Positions 7,148 through 15,101 of a stretch of DNA of 44,003 nucleotides are shown one piece after another (positions within the stretch are counted from its first letter, which is position 1; each line of letters starts with the position of its first letter). The notes under the pieces were generated by a model. That model was not told where the DNA came from, ran no database searches, and saw only the letters and a program-made list of their open reading frames with translations. The stretch is taken from contig DXMJ01000014.1 of assembly GCA_019414265.1 (NCBI GenBank), forward strand, positions 1 through 44,003, in the 5' to 3' direction. Origin of the DNA: Collinsella sp. Lineage in GTDB: Bacteria; Actinomycetota; Coriobacteriia; Coriobacteriales; Coriobacteriaceae. The position numbers and the translations under genes are program-made.

Positions 7148-8527
7148 ATGAACACCGAGGAAATCGCGCGCATCGTTGCCGATCAGCGCGCCTATTTTAA
7201 GACGCACGCCACGTTTGATGTCGATGCTCGACGTCGTGCGCTCGTGAGTTTACGCGATGCGGTGCGGGCCCACGAGGCCGATATTGCCCATGCGCTCAAG
7301 ACCGATTTGGGAAAGTCGCATGACGAGGCGTATATGTGCGAGATCGGCACCTCGCTTTCCGAGATTCGTTATCAGATTGCGCATGTGGCTCGATGGAGTC
7401 GCTCGCGCCTGCGTCCGTGTGACCTCGCCAACGCCGTGAGTGTGTGCAAGACGCAGTCCGTGCCCTATGGCGTCACACTCATCATGGCTCCGTGGAACTA
7501 CCCGTTTTTACTGACGCTCGAGCCACTCGCCGGCGCCCTTGCCGCGGGCAATACCGTGGTCATCAAGCCGAGCGCCTATGCTCCGGCATCGAGCGCGGTG
7601 CTCAAGCAAATCTGTGAAGAGGCATTTGATCCGCGCTTGGTGACGGTCGTCGAAGGCGGGCGTGCCGAAAACGAAGCGTTGCTCGATGAGTGCTGGGACA
7701 AGATCTTCTTTACCGGTAGCGTTCCGGTCGGCAAGCTCGTCATGGAGCGTGCAAGTAAAAACCTCACACCCGTGACGCTTGAGCTGGGCGGAAAGAGTCC
7801 CTGCATCGTGGATGCGACGGCTAACTTGAAGGTCGCGGCACGCCGTATCGCCTTTGGTAAATGGCTCAACGTGGGGCAGACCTGCGTGGCGCCCGACTAC
7901 CTGCTGGTCGATGCGCGCGTGCACGACGAGCTGCTGGACCTCATCAAGGAGGAGGCCCGCCGCATGTTTGGCGAGCATCCGCTCGACAATGAGAATTACG
8001 GTCATATTGTCAACGCCAAGCATTTCGCGCGCGTACGCGGGCTGATCGACCCCGACAAGGTTGTGCTGGGAGGTACCGCGCGCGAGTCGTCGCTCAAGAT
8101 TGAACCGACGATTTTGGACGGCGTGGCGCCTGAGGACGCCGTAATGCAGGAGGAGATTTTCGGCCCCATCTTGCCGGTGCTGTCGTTTGAGAGCCTAGAC
8201 GAGGCCGAGACGTTTATTACGGATCGTCCGACGCCGCTGGCCCTGTATATCTTTAGCCAAGACCGTGAGGTTCAGCAGCGCTTTGTGCGTTACGTGCCCT
8301 TTGGTGGTGGCTGTGTTAATGACACCATTATGCATTTGGCCACGAGCCATATGGGCTTTGGCGGCATGGGGGCGAGCGGTATGGGACAGTACCATGGACG
8401 CGAGAGCTTCGATACGTTTAGCCACAAGAAGAGCATCGTGAACAAGGCAACGTGGCTGGACGTGCCGTTCCGCTATGCCCCTTACGCAAGCTGGAAGCGC
8501 AAGTTCGTGCGCATGTTTGTGCATTAG
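7148..8527 (+). CDS. Aldehyde dehydrogenase, class 3 (ALDH3-like)
   Basis: NAD(P)-dependent oxidation of an aldehyde to a carboxylate. 459 residues, the compact length typical of ALDH3 enzymes. Motifs: APWNYPF with the catalytic Asn117, Lys140 in VVIKPSA, FFTGSVPVGK, the general base Glu212 in LELGGKSP, and the nucleophile Cys246 in GQTCVAPDY. The last segment is basic and aromatic (YASWKRKFVRMF), as in membrane-associated ALDH3 relatives, though no clear membrane helix is seen. AGGAGG directly precedes the ATG. It is in an operon with the iron alcohol dehydrogenase. Confidence 0.93.
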   Translation: MNTEEIARIVADQRAYFKTHATFDVDARRRALVSLRDAVRAHEADIAHALKTDLGKSHDEAYMCEIGTSLSEIRYQIAHVARWSRSRLRPCDLANAVSVCKTQSVPYGVTLIMAPWNYPFLLTLEPLAGALAAGNTVVIKPSAYAPASSAVLKQICEEAFDPRLVTVVEGGRAENEALLDECWDKIFFTGSVPVGKLVMERASKNLTPVTLELGGKSPCIVDATANLKVAARRIAFGKWLNVGQTCVAPDYLLVDARVHDELLDLIKEEARRMFGEHPLDNENYGHIVNAKHFARVRGLIDPDKVVLGGTARESSLKIEPTILDGVAPEDAVMQEEIFGPILPVLSFESLDEAETFITDRPTPLALYIFSQDREVQQRFVRYVPFGGGCVNDTIMHLATSHMGFGGMGASGMGQYHGRESFDTFSHKKSIVNKATWLDVPFRYAPYASWKRKFVRMFVH

Positions 8528-8554
8528 AATCAGATGACATAGGGATAAACAAAG

Positions 8555-8584
8555 TGGCCGCCCCCGCGTAAGCGAAGACGGCCA
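8555..8584 (+). terminator. Possible terminator after the aldehyde dehydrogenase gene
   Basis: TGGCCG (8555-8560) pairs with CGGCCA (8579-8584) around a long loop that holds a small inner GCG/CGC stem, and TTTCTC follows. The weak U-tract makes it a modest candidate. Confidence 0.45.
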
Positions 8585-8593
8585 TTTCTCACG

Positions 8594-8773
8594 ATGAAAA
8601 CGTGTATCGGAGTTGGCAAGACCCGCTGCCACGGGTGCCATCCGTGTTCCCATCTTATCTGCAAGCGTTCCGTTGCGCAAGCGTTGCGGCAAACGATTGA
8701 AAGACGCAGGCAGGATGAATTTGTGTCCGCACGGGCCCGTAGACTTCTCAACTACGTTGTGGATGCTCGCTAA
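8594..8773 (+). CDS. Candidate small Cys/His-rich protein (59 aa)
   Basis: An open frame of 59 codons, beginning MKTCIGVGKTRCHGCHPCSH and ending VVDAR. Within the first 23 residues are Cys4, Cys12, His13, Cys15, His16, Cys18, His20 and Cys23, a dense pattern that could bind zinc or another metal. A basic helical stretch follows (QALRQTIERRRQDEF). It fills the space between the aldehyde dehydrogenase and the next small gene. No ribosome binding site is visible and the probable terminator lies just upstream, so it may not be expressed. Family not recognised. Confidence 0.4.
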   Translation: MKTCIGVGKTRCHGCHPCSHLICKRSVAQALRQTIERRRQDEFVSARARRLLNYVVDAR

Positions 8774-8791
8774 TCGGTAATGGAGGCGCAC

Positions 8792-8971
8792 GTGTTTGAT
8801 GACGATGACCTGTTCGATCTGACAGACGATCCGTTTGAGTGGGATATGCTACTCGATGACGATGAGTTGGAGCAGGACCGTAAGAAGCGGCAGGGCAAGA
8901 AGACGCGGGATGACGCTTCGAAAAAGCAGGACAAGCGTCGCCGAGGTCTGTTCGGCGGGCTCTTTGGGTGA
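8792..8971 (+). CDS. Small acidic/basic hypothetical protein
   Basis: 59 residues from a GTG at 8792, chosen because GGAGG lies five bases upstream; an in-frame ATG at 8780 would add four residues but puts the GGAGG inside the gene. The first half is strongly acidic (FDDDDLFDLTDDPFEWDMLLDDDE). The second half is strongly basic (KKRQGKKTRDDASKKQDKRRR), and the end is GLFGGLFG. The charge separation suggests disorder or a nucleic-acid or protein contact role. No family recognised. Confidence 0.6.
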   Translation: MFDDDDLFDLTDDPFEWDMLLDDDELEQDRKKRQGKKTRDDASKKQDKRRRGLFGGLFG

Positions 8972-8997
8972 CTGTCTCATCGCCGCGTCTGTATACT
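8969..8997 (+). promoter_or_regulatory. Possible promoter of the metallophosphoesterase gene
   Basis: TATACT (8992-8997) is a good -10 hexamer. TGACTG (8969-8974), 17 bases upstream, is a poor -35. The start codon is about 40 bases downstream. Confidence 0.35.
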
Positions 8998-9037
8998 AAA
9001 CAGGTCTTATACGCGTTGCGAAATGAGGACAGAGACG

Positions 9038-9583
9038 ATGATGTGGTTTACCGCCGACCTGCACCTGGGCGATACGAATATCTTGCACGACATGGATCGA
9101 CCGTTTGATTCGGTCGAGGAGATGAACCGCAAGGTCATCGATGCCATCAATGAGTGCGTGGCTGTGGACGACCGCCTCTATATCTTGGGAGACTTTACCT
9201 ATCGTTTGCCCCTGGCGGAGGCGGTGCGCCTGCGCGAGCGCATCGAATGTCAGAACGTAACGCTCATCCGCGGTAACCATGACGGCGACTGGGAAGATCC
9301 AGACGCGCCGCACATTTGGGATGAGGTGCGCGATTATCTGGAGGTCGCCCCCGGTTACGCGAAGGGCCATCGCCTGGTAATGAGCCATTACCCCATGCTC
9401 AGCTGGAACGGCAAGGCGCGTGGCGCCATCATGTTGCACGGGCATATCCACAGCAGGGGAGACCGCACCAACGCGCGCAACCGCGATCGCGAGCGCCCGG
9501 TTCTGCGCTACGACGTTGGCCTCGATGCCAACAACTACAAGCCCGTAAGCCGTGACCAAATCCTAGGCTTCTTTGGACTGTAG
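9038..9583 (+). CDS. Metallophosphoesterase (YfcE/MJ0936-like)
   Basis: Calcineurin-fold dimetal phosphoesterase of about 181 residues. All family motifs are present: DLHLGD near the N-terminus, GDFT, GNHDGD and HGHIHSRGD. The start ATG at 9038 (MMWFTADLHLG) has GAGG about ten bases upstream; an ATG at 9023 would place this site inside the gene. Likely a cytosolic phosphodiesterase of unknown substrate. A GC-rich terminator follows, so it is probably transcribed alone. Confidence 0.88.
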   Translation: MMWFTADLHLGDTNILHDMDRPFDSVEEMNRKVIDAINECVAVDDRLYILGDFTYRLPLAEAVRLRERIECQNVTLIRGNHDGDWEDPDAPHIWDEVRDYLEVAPGYAKGHRLVMSHYPMLSWNGKARGAIMLHGHIHSRGDRTNARNRDRERPVLRYDVGLDANNYKPVSRDQILGFFGL

Positions 9584-9603
9584 CTGTAAGTGCAGGTAGA
9601 ATG

Positions 9604-9639
9604 AACGCGCCGCGCGGATGGTCTGTGCGGCGCGTTTCA
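9604..9639 (+). terminator. Terminator after the metallophosphoesterase gene
   Basis: AACGCGCCGC (9604-9613) pairs perfectly with GCGGCGCGTT (9627-9636), and the stem runs into TTTCAG. It separates the phosphoesterase from the antiterminator gene. Confidence 0.65.
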
Positions 9640-9656
9640 GTAGGAGCGATGAATCC

Positions 9657-10493
9657 ATGAGGGCTATCCAGCGCATTAACCATAACGCTGCCATCTGCGA
9701 AGACGGCGCGGGGCGTCAGCTTATCGCGCTGGGTCGCGGTATCGGCTTTGGCGATATGCCGCATGAGGTCGACCTGGATGTCATCACGCGTACCTTTTAC
9801 GGCATTGATTCAAAGTACCTGGCGTTTATTGATGAGGTCGACCCCGAGGTGCTGGAGTTTTCTGCTCAGCTGGCTGATATCGCAACCGGACAGCTTTCGT
9901 ACGAATTGAGCCCTAACCTCCCCATTACACTGGCGGACCATATCCAGTTTGCCATTAAGCGCGCCCGCGAACACATGGTGGTGTCGTTGCCGCTCGAGCG
10001 CGATCTGGAGCAGCTGCATCCCATCGAATACCGCTTGGGCGAGCTGGCTGTTCGCGGCATCCAGAAAAGCTTCCGTGTGCGTATGCCCCGAAGCGAGGCC
10101 GCGGGCATTGCCATGTCGATTGTCAACGCATCGGTTAAGCCGAGCGAGCGGCGCGTGCTTGCCGAGCAGCACGAGGAGCGACTGCTCGATATGACGGTCG
10201 CGATTATTCAAGAAGAGTTGGGTGTGACGGTCGATCGCTCGTCGTTCGCCTTTGCCCGCTTTGCCACTCATGTGCGCTATCTGCTCGACCGCGTGGCAAA
10301 GAAAGAGCCGATCGATACCGAGAACTCCGGTCTTTACGACGTGCTCGTGGAGCAGTATCCGGCGGCATCGCGTTGCGCTCACCGTGTCGACGATCTGATT
10401 CAAGAGACCTTTGGCGAGCCATTGGCCCAAGTGGAGCTCGTCTATCTGATCATGCATGTGAATCGCGTGGCTTCTGTCCACTCGGATAAATAG
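9657..10493 (+). CDS. BglG/LicT-family transcriptional antiterminator
   Basis: RNA-binding antiterminator for a sugar PTS operon. Residues 1-55 form the CAT RNA-binding domain (RAIQRINHNAAIC, IALGRGIGFG). PRD1 spans about 65-165 and PRD2 about 170-278. Conserved regulatory histidines are His95 in ADHIQFA, His205 in FATHVRYLL and His267 in LIMHVNRV. The second PRD1 histidine is replaced: the segment reads AMSIVNA, with Ser154. The ATG at 9657 has AGGAG about ten bases upstream. An RNA target for this family lies in front of the next gene, a PTS EIIBC, so it most likely controls that operon. Confidence 0.92.
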   Translation: MRAIQRINHNAAICEDGAGRQLIALGRGIGFGDMPHEVDLDVITRTFYGIDSKYLAFIDEVDPEVLEFSAQLADIATGQLSYELSPNLPITLADHIQFAIKRAREHMVVSLPLERDLEQLHPIEYRLGELAVRGIQKSFRVRMPRSEAAGIAMSIVNASVKPSERRVLAEQHEERLLDMTVAIIQEELGVTVDRSSFAFARFATHVRYLLDRVAKKEPIDTENSGLYDVLVEQYPAASRCAHRVDDLIQETFGEPLAQVELVYLIMHVNRVASVHSDK

Positions 10494-10588
10494 GCTCTCT
10501 GGTATTTCCTTTCCGTCATGGCGACCGTTCGCGGGTCGTTTGCTACCGTTCGTCGGTAATCTGAGCCGCAACGAACGCATCTGCCGCA

Positions 10589-10594
10589 TATACT
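10589..10594 (+). promoter_or_regulatory. -10 element of the PTS operon promoter
   Basis: TATACT would start transcription near 10601, just before the antiterminator target. The -35 region (CCGCAA at 17-base spacing) is poor. Upstream, TACCGTTCGTCGGTA (about 10543-10557) is a perfect 5-base-arm palindrome that might bind a regulator. Confidence 0.4.
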
Positions 10595-10605
10595 CGCCGT
10601 GTGTT

Positions 10606-10696
10606 GGGTGTTACTCACGGCGCAGCTCCGAGAGGCACTACCGATTCTGCCAAGACCATAATTGGGTCTCTGTCGGTTGTGCGCGGGGCTTTTTTC
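10606..10696 (+). promoter_or_regulatory. LicT-type RAT antiterminator overlapping a terminator
   Basis: GGGTGTTACT (10606-10615) and AGGCACTACC (10633-10642) match the two conserved sides of the ribonucleic antiterminator bound by BglG/LicT proteins. The right side doubles as the left arm of a terminator: GCACTACCGA (10635-10644) pairs 9 of 10 with TCGGTTGTGC (10673-10682), with an inner AAGACC/GGGTCT stem, followed by a GGCTTTTTTC tract. The two structures are mutually exclusive, so binding of the upstream protein should allow read-through into the PTS gene. Confidence 0.88.
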
Positions 10697-10833
10697 ATGT
10701 CGATCCACCCGGGAATCACATGCAAATCAATCTCTTGCCAACTGGTATCGCGCGCTGCGCAGGCGCGAGCGGAATCGTGCGTCTTGGTGCCGTGAAGTCC
10801 CACGGCCTTTAGTTGGAAGAGAAGGGATTCGAC

Positions 10834-12282
10834 ATGGCTGTCGATAACAAGAAGATTGCCGAGGACGTGCTCGCTGCCGTCGGCGGCGCCTCCAATGTGA
10901 CGAACGCGACGCACTGCATGACCCGCTTGCGTCTGAACCTCAAAGATCAGTCCATTCCCAATGATAATGAAGTTAAGAAGATCAAGGGTGTGCTGGGCGC
11001 ACAGTGGTCTGGCGGCCAGTATCAGGTCATCATTGGCCAGAACGTGCCGAAGGTCTATGACGCCGCCATTGCGCTGGGCGTCAAGGGCGAAGGCTCCATT
11101 GACGAGAACCTCGATGACGGCACCAAGGAGCCACTGACGGTCAAGACTGCGGGCAAGAAGGCCCTTAACTACCTGTCCAAGACAATGTGCATGACGATCC
11201 CCATTATCATGGGCGCCGCCATGTTCCGCACACTTGCCGTACTTTGCGGCGACGGCATGCTCGGTATCTGGTCTGCCGATTCTGACATCTACAACTTCTT
11301 CTACAACTGGATTTACAACGCCGGCTATTATTTCCTCCCTGTCTATCTGGGTTGGGCTGCCGCAAAGCAGCTCGGCTGCAGCCAGCCGCTCGGCATGATG
11401 CTCGGCGGCGTGCTCATTGCCCCCGAGTTCATGACGTTGGTCAACGCCGCTGCGGATTCTGGTGCTACGACCACGATGGTTTACGGCGTGCTCCCGGCTC
11501 AGCTGAACAACTATTCTGCGACCGTGCTCCCCATGCTGCTGTCTATGCCGGTGCTGATGGTCGTCGAGAAGTTCATGAAGAAGATCATCCCCGACATGCT
11601 CTCCACGGTGTTTGTGCCCGTGTGCACCATGGCTGTGATGACCCCCGTTTCCCTGTGCGCCCTAGCTCCGATTGGTTCCATTCTGGGCGACCTGGTCGGC
11701 AACTTTATGTTCGGCCTCGGAAACGCTGGCGGCATCGTCACAATCCTCTCCCTCGTCGCCATTGCCGCGCTTTGGGAGTTCCTGGTTATGACCGGTATGC
11801 ACCAGGTTCTGATTGCCCTCGGCATTGTGCAGGTGCTCACCTCAGGGTCTGACTCCTGCGTTATGGTCGCGGGTGCTATCGCTCAGTTCGCCACGTGGGG
11901 CATGGCCTTCGGTGCCTTCCTGCGCCTTAAGGAGGTCGACGAAAAGGGCGCTATGCTTGGTTTCTCGCTCTCCGGCATTGTCGGTGGCGTGACGGAGCCC
12001 GCGCTGTATGGCTGCGGCTTTAAGTATACTCGCTGCCTGGGTGCCATGGTCGCGGGCGGCGCTATCGGCGGCCTGATCGCGGCTCTCACTAATGTGACCA
12101 CGTATGTTTTGGGCGCAACTAATATCCTTGGTATTACAGGTTATGTTGCAGGCGGAACTGCTAATCTCGTATGGGGCTGCGTTGCATCGGGCACTGCATT
12201 TGTTGCCGCCGCTGCCATCGCCTACTTCTTTGGCTTTACCAAGGAGCAGCTCGACGAAGACGCTGCTGCCGCCAAAGCCTAA
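10834..12282 (+). CDS. PTS beta-glucoside/sucrose-type transporter subunit EIIBC
   Basis: Imports and phosphorylates a sugar. About 482 residues. An N-terminal EIIB domain carries the phosphorylated Cys28 in NATHCMTRLRL. A glucose-superfamily EIIC membrane domain follows from about residue 105, with many helices and a GGVTEPALYG motif near the C-terminal part. No EIIA domain is fused, so one must come from elsewhere. The ATG at 10834 has GAAGGG upstream; a TTG at 10813 is less likely. The gene is preceded by a RAT/terminator switch and followed by chbG, hinting at an amino-sugar disaccharide. Specificity cannot be fixed from sequence. Confidence 0.9.
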   Translation: MAVDNKKIAEDVLAAVGGASNVTNATHCMTRLRLNLKDQSIPNDNEVKKIKGVLGAQWSGGQYQVIIGQNVPKVYDAAIALGVKGEGSIDENLDDGTKEPLTVKTAGKKALNYLSKTMCMTIPIIMGAAMFRTLAVLCGDGMLGIWSADSDIYNFFYNWIYNAGYYFLPVYLGWAAAKQLGCSQPLGMMLGGVLIAPEFMTLVNAAADSGATTTMVYGVLPAQLNNYSATVLPMLLSMPVLMVVEKFMKKIIPDMLSTVFVPVCTMAVMTPVSLCALAPIGSILGDLVGNFMFGLGNAGGIVTILSLVAIAALWEFLVMTGMHQVLIALGIVQVLTSGSDSCVMVAGAIAQFATWGMAFGAFLRLKEVDEKGAMLGFSLSGIVGGVTEPALYGCGFKYTRCLGAMVAGGAIGGLIAALTNVTTYVLGATNILGITGYVAGGTANLVWGCVASGTAFVAAAAIAYFFGFTKEQLDEDAAAAKA

Positions 12283-12309
12283 AGCATCCGTTCGGTAGGA
12301 CAATTATCT

Positions 12310-12338
12310 GGGGCACTTGGCTGCGCTTCAAGTGTCCC
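12310..12338 (+). terminator. Intercistronic hairpin between PTS and chbG genes
   Basis: GGGGCACTTG (12310-12319) pairs with CAAGTGTCCC (12329-12338) with one G-U pair, followed by TTTCC. The weak U-tract suggests partial termination or mRNA processing that lowers chbG expression relative to the transporter. Confidence 0.5.
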
Positions 12339-12359
12339 TTTCCGTAGATGGGGGTCAAT

Positions 12360-13124
12360 ATGAAGCAATTGCTCATTCGTGCCGATGATATCGGTTATTC
12401 GTATGCCGTTAACCTGGGGATTGCCCGCAGTATCAATGAGGGCCTGGTGCGCTCGGCGGGACTTATGCCCAATATGCCCGAGGCCGAGCGTGGCTGGTCG
12501 CTCGTGGCGGATGCCGGCATTGCGGTGGGTCAGCATACCAACGTGTGCCTGGGCAAGCCGTGTGCCGACCCGGCGCTCATTCCGAGCATGCTCAACGAGA
12601 ATGATGAGTTCCATAGCAGCCGTACCTTCCGCGATCATTTTAAGCGCGGCGAGGAGTTGATAGACTTCGACGAGGCCTGCATCGAGATCCGCGCGCAGCA
12701 TGACCGCTTTGTCGAGATCGTGGGCCGCGAGCCCGATTACTTTGAGGCCCATGCCGTCATGAGCAAAAACCTTAACCGAGCGATCTCGGCGGTTGCTCAG
12801 GAGCTGGGCCTTAAGGAGCAAAAGGCGAGCTTCGACCCCGCGGCTGTGGTGCATTGCGGAGATACTGATCTGCGCATGGTGATGCGCTCGATGGAGCCGG
12901 GCTACGAGCCCAAAGAGGCAATCATGCAGACGGTTCGCGGGATGGTGGACGGCGAGACGGTCGTCTTTGTGTGCCATCCGGGTTATCTCGATCGTTTTAT
13001 CCTGGAGAACAGCTCGCTCACGACCGATCGTACCAAGGAAGTCGATGCACTGATCGACCCCGAGCTTCGCGCTTGGCTCGAGTCTCAATCCGATCTTCGC
13101 CTGATCGACTACCGCGACCTGTAA
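12360..13124 (+). CDS. chbG: ChbG/YdjC-family carbohydrate deacetylase
   Basis: Metal-dependent deacetylase of acetylated sugars; the characterised ChbG removes one acetyl group from chitobiose or its phosphate. About 254 residues. Visible motifs are the N-terminal RADDIGYS with the paired aspartates Asp9 and Asp10, GQHTNVCLGKP, EAHAVMSKN and a late CHPGYLD. The start at 12360 is preceded by GGGGG; an ATG at 12348 would absorb this site. It directly follows the EIIBC gene, so it probably acts on the phosphorylated import product. No phospho-glycosidase is in the window. Confidence 0.88.
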   Translation: MKQLLIRADDIGYSYAVNLGIARSINEGLVRSAGLMPNMPEAERGWSLVADAGIAVGQHTNVCLGKPCADPALIPSMLNENDEFHSSRTFRDHFKRGEELIDFDEACIEIRAQHDRFVEIVGREPDYFEAHAVMSKNLNRAISAVAQELGLKEQKASFDPAAVVHCGDTDLRMVMRSMEPGYEPKEAIMQTVRGMVDGETVVFVCHPGYLDRFILENSSLTTDRTKEVDALIDPELRAWLESQSDLRLIDYRDL

Positions 13125-13134
13125 GGACCCAAGT

Positions 13135-13165
13135 CACCACAAAGGGGACAGTCGCCTTTGTGGTG
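13135..13165 (+). repeat. Palindromic hairpin CACCACAAAGG/CCTTTGTGGTG
   Basis: CACCACAAAGG (13135-13145) and CCTTTGTGGTG (13155-13165) are perfect inverted repeats around GGACAGTCG. It sits just past the chbG stop and upstream of a strong terminator. From memory similar palindromes recur in related genomes, but only one copy is seen here. Confidence 0.6.
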
Positions 13166-13170
13166 GTTCT

Positions 13171-13205
13171 GGCGCCGTTGCCATTATGGCAGCGGCGCCT
13201 TTTTT
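13171..13205 (+). terminator. Strong terminator of the PTS-chbG operon
   Basis: GGCGCCG (13171-13177) pairs with CGGCGCC (13193-13199), with an inner TGCCA/TGGCA stem, followed by six T. Confidence 0.92.
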
Positions 13206-13263
13206 GTCCGTGCGGCGCGGTAGAGTGTAGGCGGTTGAAATTTGCGTCCATCGAGGAGCTGCT

Positions 13264-15021
13264 ATGAACGAGATCAAGTGCCCGCATTGTGGCGAAGTTT
13301 TTAAGGTCGATGCGTCCGGCTATGCGGATATCGTCAAGCAGGTGCGCGATGCCGAGTTCTCGCGCGACCTGGATGAGCGCGTGAAGGCGGTCCAGCGCGA
13401 GGGCGAGCAGGCACTGGAGCTTGAGCGCTCGCGCTCGACGGCTGCTTTGCAAAAGGCAGAGTCTCAGCGCGACGCTCAGCTTGTCGAGCAGAAGAACGCT
13501 GCAGCTCAGCAGCTGGCACAAGAGGTTGCCAAGCGCGACGCTGAGCTTGCCGAGCTGCGCGCCAAGCTCGAAGGCGCTGCCGCAGAGCGCGAGAGTGCAA
13601 GTCAGCGCGCGGCGGTTGAGGCTCGTTCCGATGCTCAAAAGGAGAATGCCGAGCTTCAGCGCGAGATCGACAATTTACGTGCGCAGTTGGAGCGCAAAGA
13701 TGATGAAGCCAGGCTTGCCGAGGCGGCGGCACGCAATGCTGCTCAAAACGACCTGTCCGCGCGCGACGCTCAGATTGCCGAGCTGCAGGCCAGGATCGCC
13801 GCGGCGGACAAGGCCCAGGAGATGGCGCTTGCCGCTGCCGCGGCAGAGTCGCAGCGTGAGCTCGATGCCGCTCGCAGCGAGGCCGAGCGCGCGCTTACTG
13901 ACTATCGCGCGAAGGTGCAAGAGAAGTTTTCCGCCGCAAAGGCTCAGTCCGAGCAAGAGGCCGAGGGCCTGCGTGCCCAGCTGCGCGAGCAGGAACTGAT
14001 GGCAAAAATGAACCTGTCAGAGGCGGTCGCCGCGGCGGAGCGAGAGCGCGATGAGGCACGTGCCAAACTGACGAGCGAGCTGGCGGTGCGCGATTCTCGC
14101 GAGGAGCAAGCCAAGGCGGCACACGAGCTCGAGCTTGCGCAGGCCAAGCGCGCGAGCGATGACCTGATTCGCTACAAGGATGAAGAGATTGAGCGCCTTA
14201 AGGACATGAAGGTTCGCCTGTCCACCAAGATGGTGGGCGAGTCGCTCGAGCAGCACTGCGAGACCGAGTTTAACCGTCTGCGCATGACGGCGTTTCCCAA
14301 TGCGTACTTCGAGAAAGATAACGATGCATCCGAGGGCACCAAGGGAGACTTCATTTTCCGTGAGCGCGACGCGAGCGGCAACGAGGTCATTTCGATTATG
14401 TTCGAGATGAAAAACGAGAACGACGAGACCGCGACCAAGCATAAAAACGAGGACTTCTTTAAGAAACTCGATCACGATCGTCGCCAGAAAGGCTGTGAGT
14501 ACGCGGTGCTCTGCACGCTGCTCGAGCCCGAGAGCGAGCTTTACAACGCGGGAATCGTGGACGTGAGCTATCGCTACGAGAAGATGTATGTGATCCGCCC
14601 GCAGTTCTTCATTCCCATCATTACGCTGCTACGCAATGCCGCCATGGGTTCGCTTCGCTATAAGCAGGAGCTGGCGGAGTACAAGCAGCAGAATATCGAT
14701 GTCACGAACTTCGAAGCCAAGATGGAGAAGTTCAAGAACGATTTCGGCCGCAACTACGAGATCGCGAGCCGCAAGTTCCAAACGGCAATCGATGAGATCG
14801 ACAAGACGATTAGCCATCTGCAGAAAACCAAGGAGGCGTTGCTGTCCTCCGAGAACAATCTGCGCCTTGCCAACAAGAAAGCCGACGATCTTACCATTCG
14901 CAAGCTCACGTGGGGCAACAAGACCATGAAAGCAGCGTTTGACGAGGCGCGCGGGGCCGCGACAGAGACGAACGATGAGCCAGCCGAGGCGGATTCGTAT
15001 GAGGTCGAGGATGCCGAGTAG
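13264..15021 (+). CDS. DUF2130 family coiled-coil protein
   Basis: 585 residues. It opens with a zinc-knuckle-like CPHCGEVF (Cys6, Cys9). A long Ala/Glu/Arg-rich coiled coil runs from about 25 to 320. The C-terminal DUF2130 domain includes VRLSTKMVGESLEQHCETEFN, FPNAYFEKDND, FEMKNEND, FFKKLDHDR and YAVLCTLLEPES. By the general design (coiled coil plus an E-x-K-type core) it recalls RmuC-like nuclease relatives, but activity is unproven. GAGGAG precedes the ATG, and it is flanked by terminators, so it is monocistronic. Confidence 0.88.
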   Translation: MNEIKCPHCGEVFKVDASGYADIVKQVRDAEFSRDLDERVKAVQREGEQALELERSRSTAALQKAESQRDAQLVEQKNAAAQQLAQEVAKRDAELAELRAKLEGAAAERESASQRAAVEARSDAQKENAELQREIDNLRAQLERKDDEARLAEAAARNAAQNDLSARDAQIAELQARIAAADKAQEMALAAAAAESQRELDAARSEAERALTDYRAKVQEKFSAAKAQSEQEAEGLRAQLREQELMAKMNLSEAVAAAERERDEARAKLTSELAVRDSREEQAKAAHELELAQAKRASDDLIRYKDEEIERLKDMKVRLSTKMVGESLEQHCETEFNRLRMTAFPNAYFEKDNDASEGTKGDFIFRERDASGNEVISIMFEMKNENDETATKHKNEDFFKKLDHDRRQKGCEYAVLCTLLEPESELYNAGIVDVSYRYEKMYVIRPQFFIPIITLLRNAAMGSLRYKQELAEYKQQNIDVTNFEAKMEKFKNDFGRNYEIASRKFQTAIDEIDKTISHLQKTKEALLSSENNLRLANKKADDLTIRKLTWGNKTMKAAFDEARGAATETNDEPAEADSYEVEDAE

Positions 15022-15040
15022 GGGATAGCGTATCGCGCAA

Positions 15041-15080
15041 AAAGCGGGGCCGCTGGCGATGTTGCCAGCGACCCCGCTTT
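15041..15080. terminator. Bidirectional terminator between DUF2130 and DUF3516 genes
   Basis: AAAGCGGGG (15041-15049) pairs with CCCCGCTTT (15072-15080), with an inner CGCTGGC/GCCAGCG stem. A-rich and T-rich sides allow it to serve both convergent genes. Confidence 0.88.
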
Positions 15081-15101
15081 GTTTCGTCCCATTGCGCCCG
15101 G

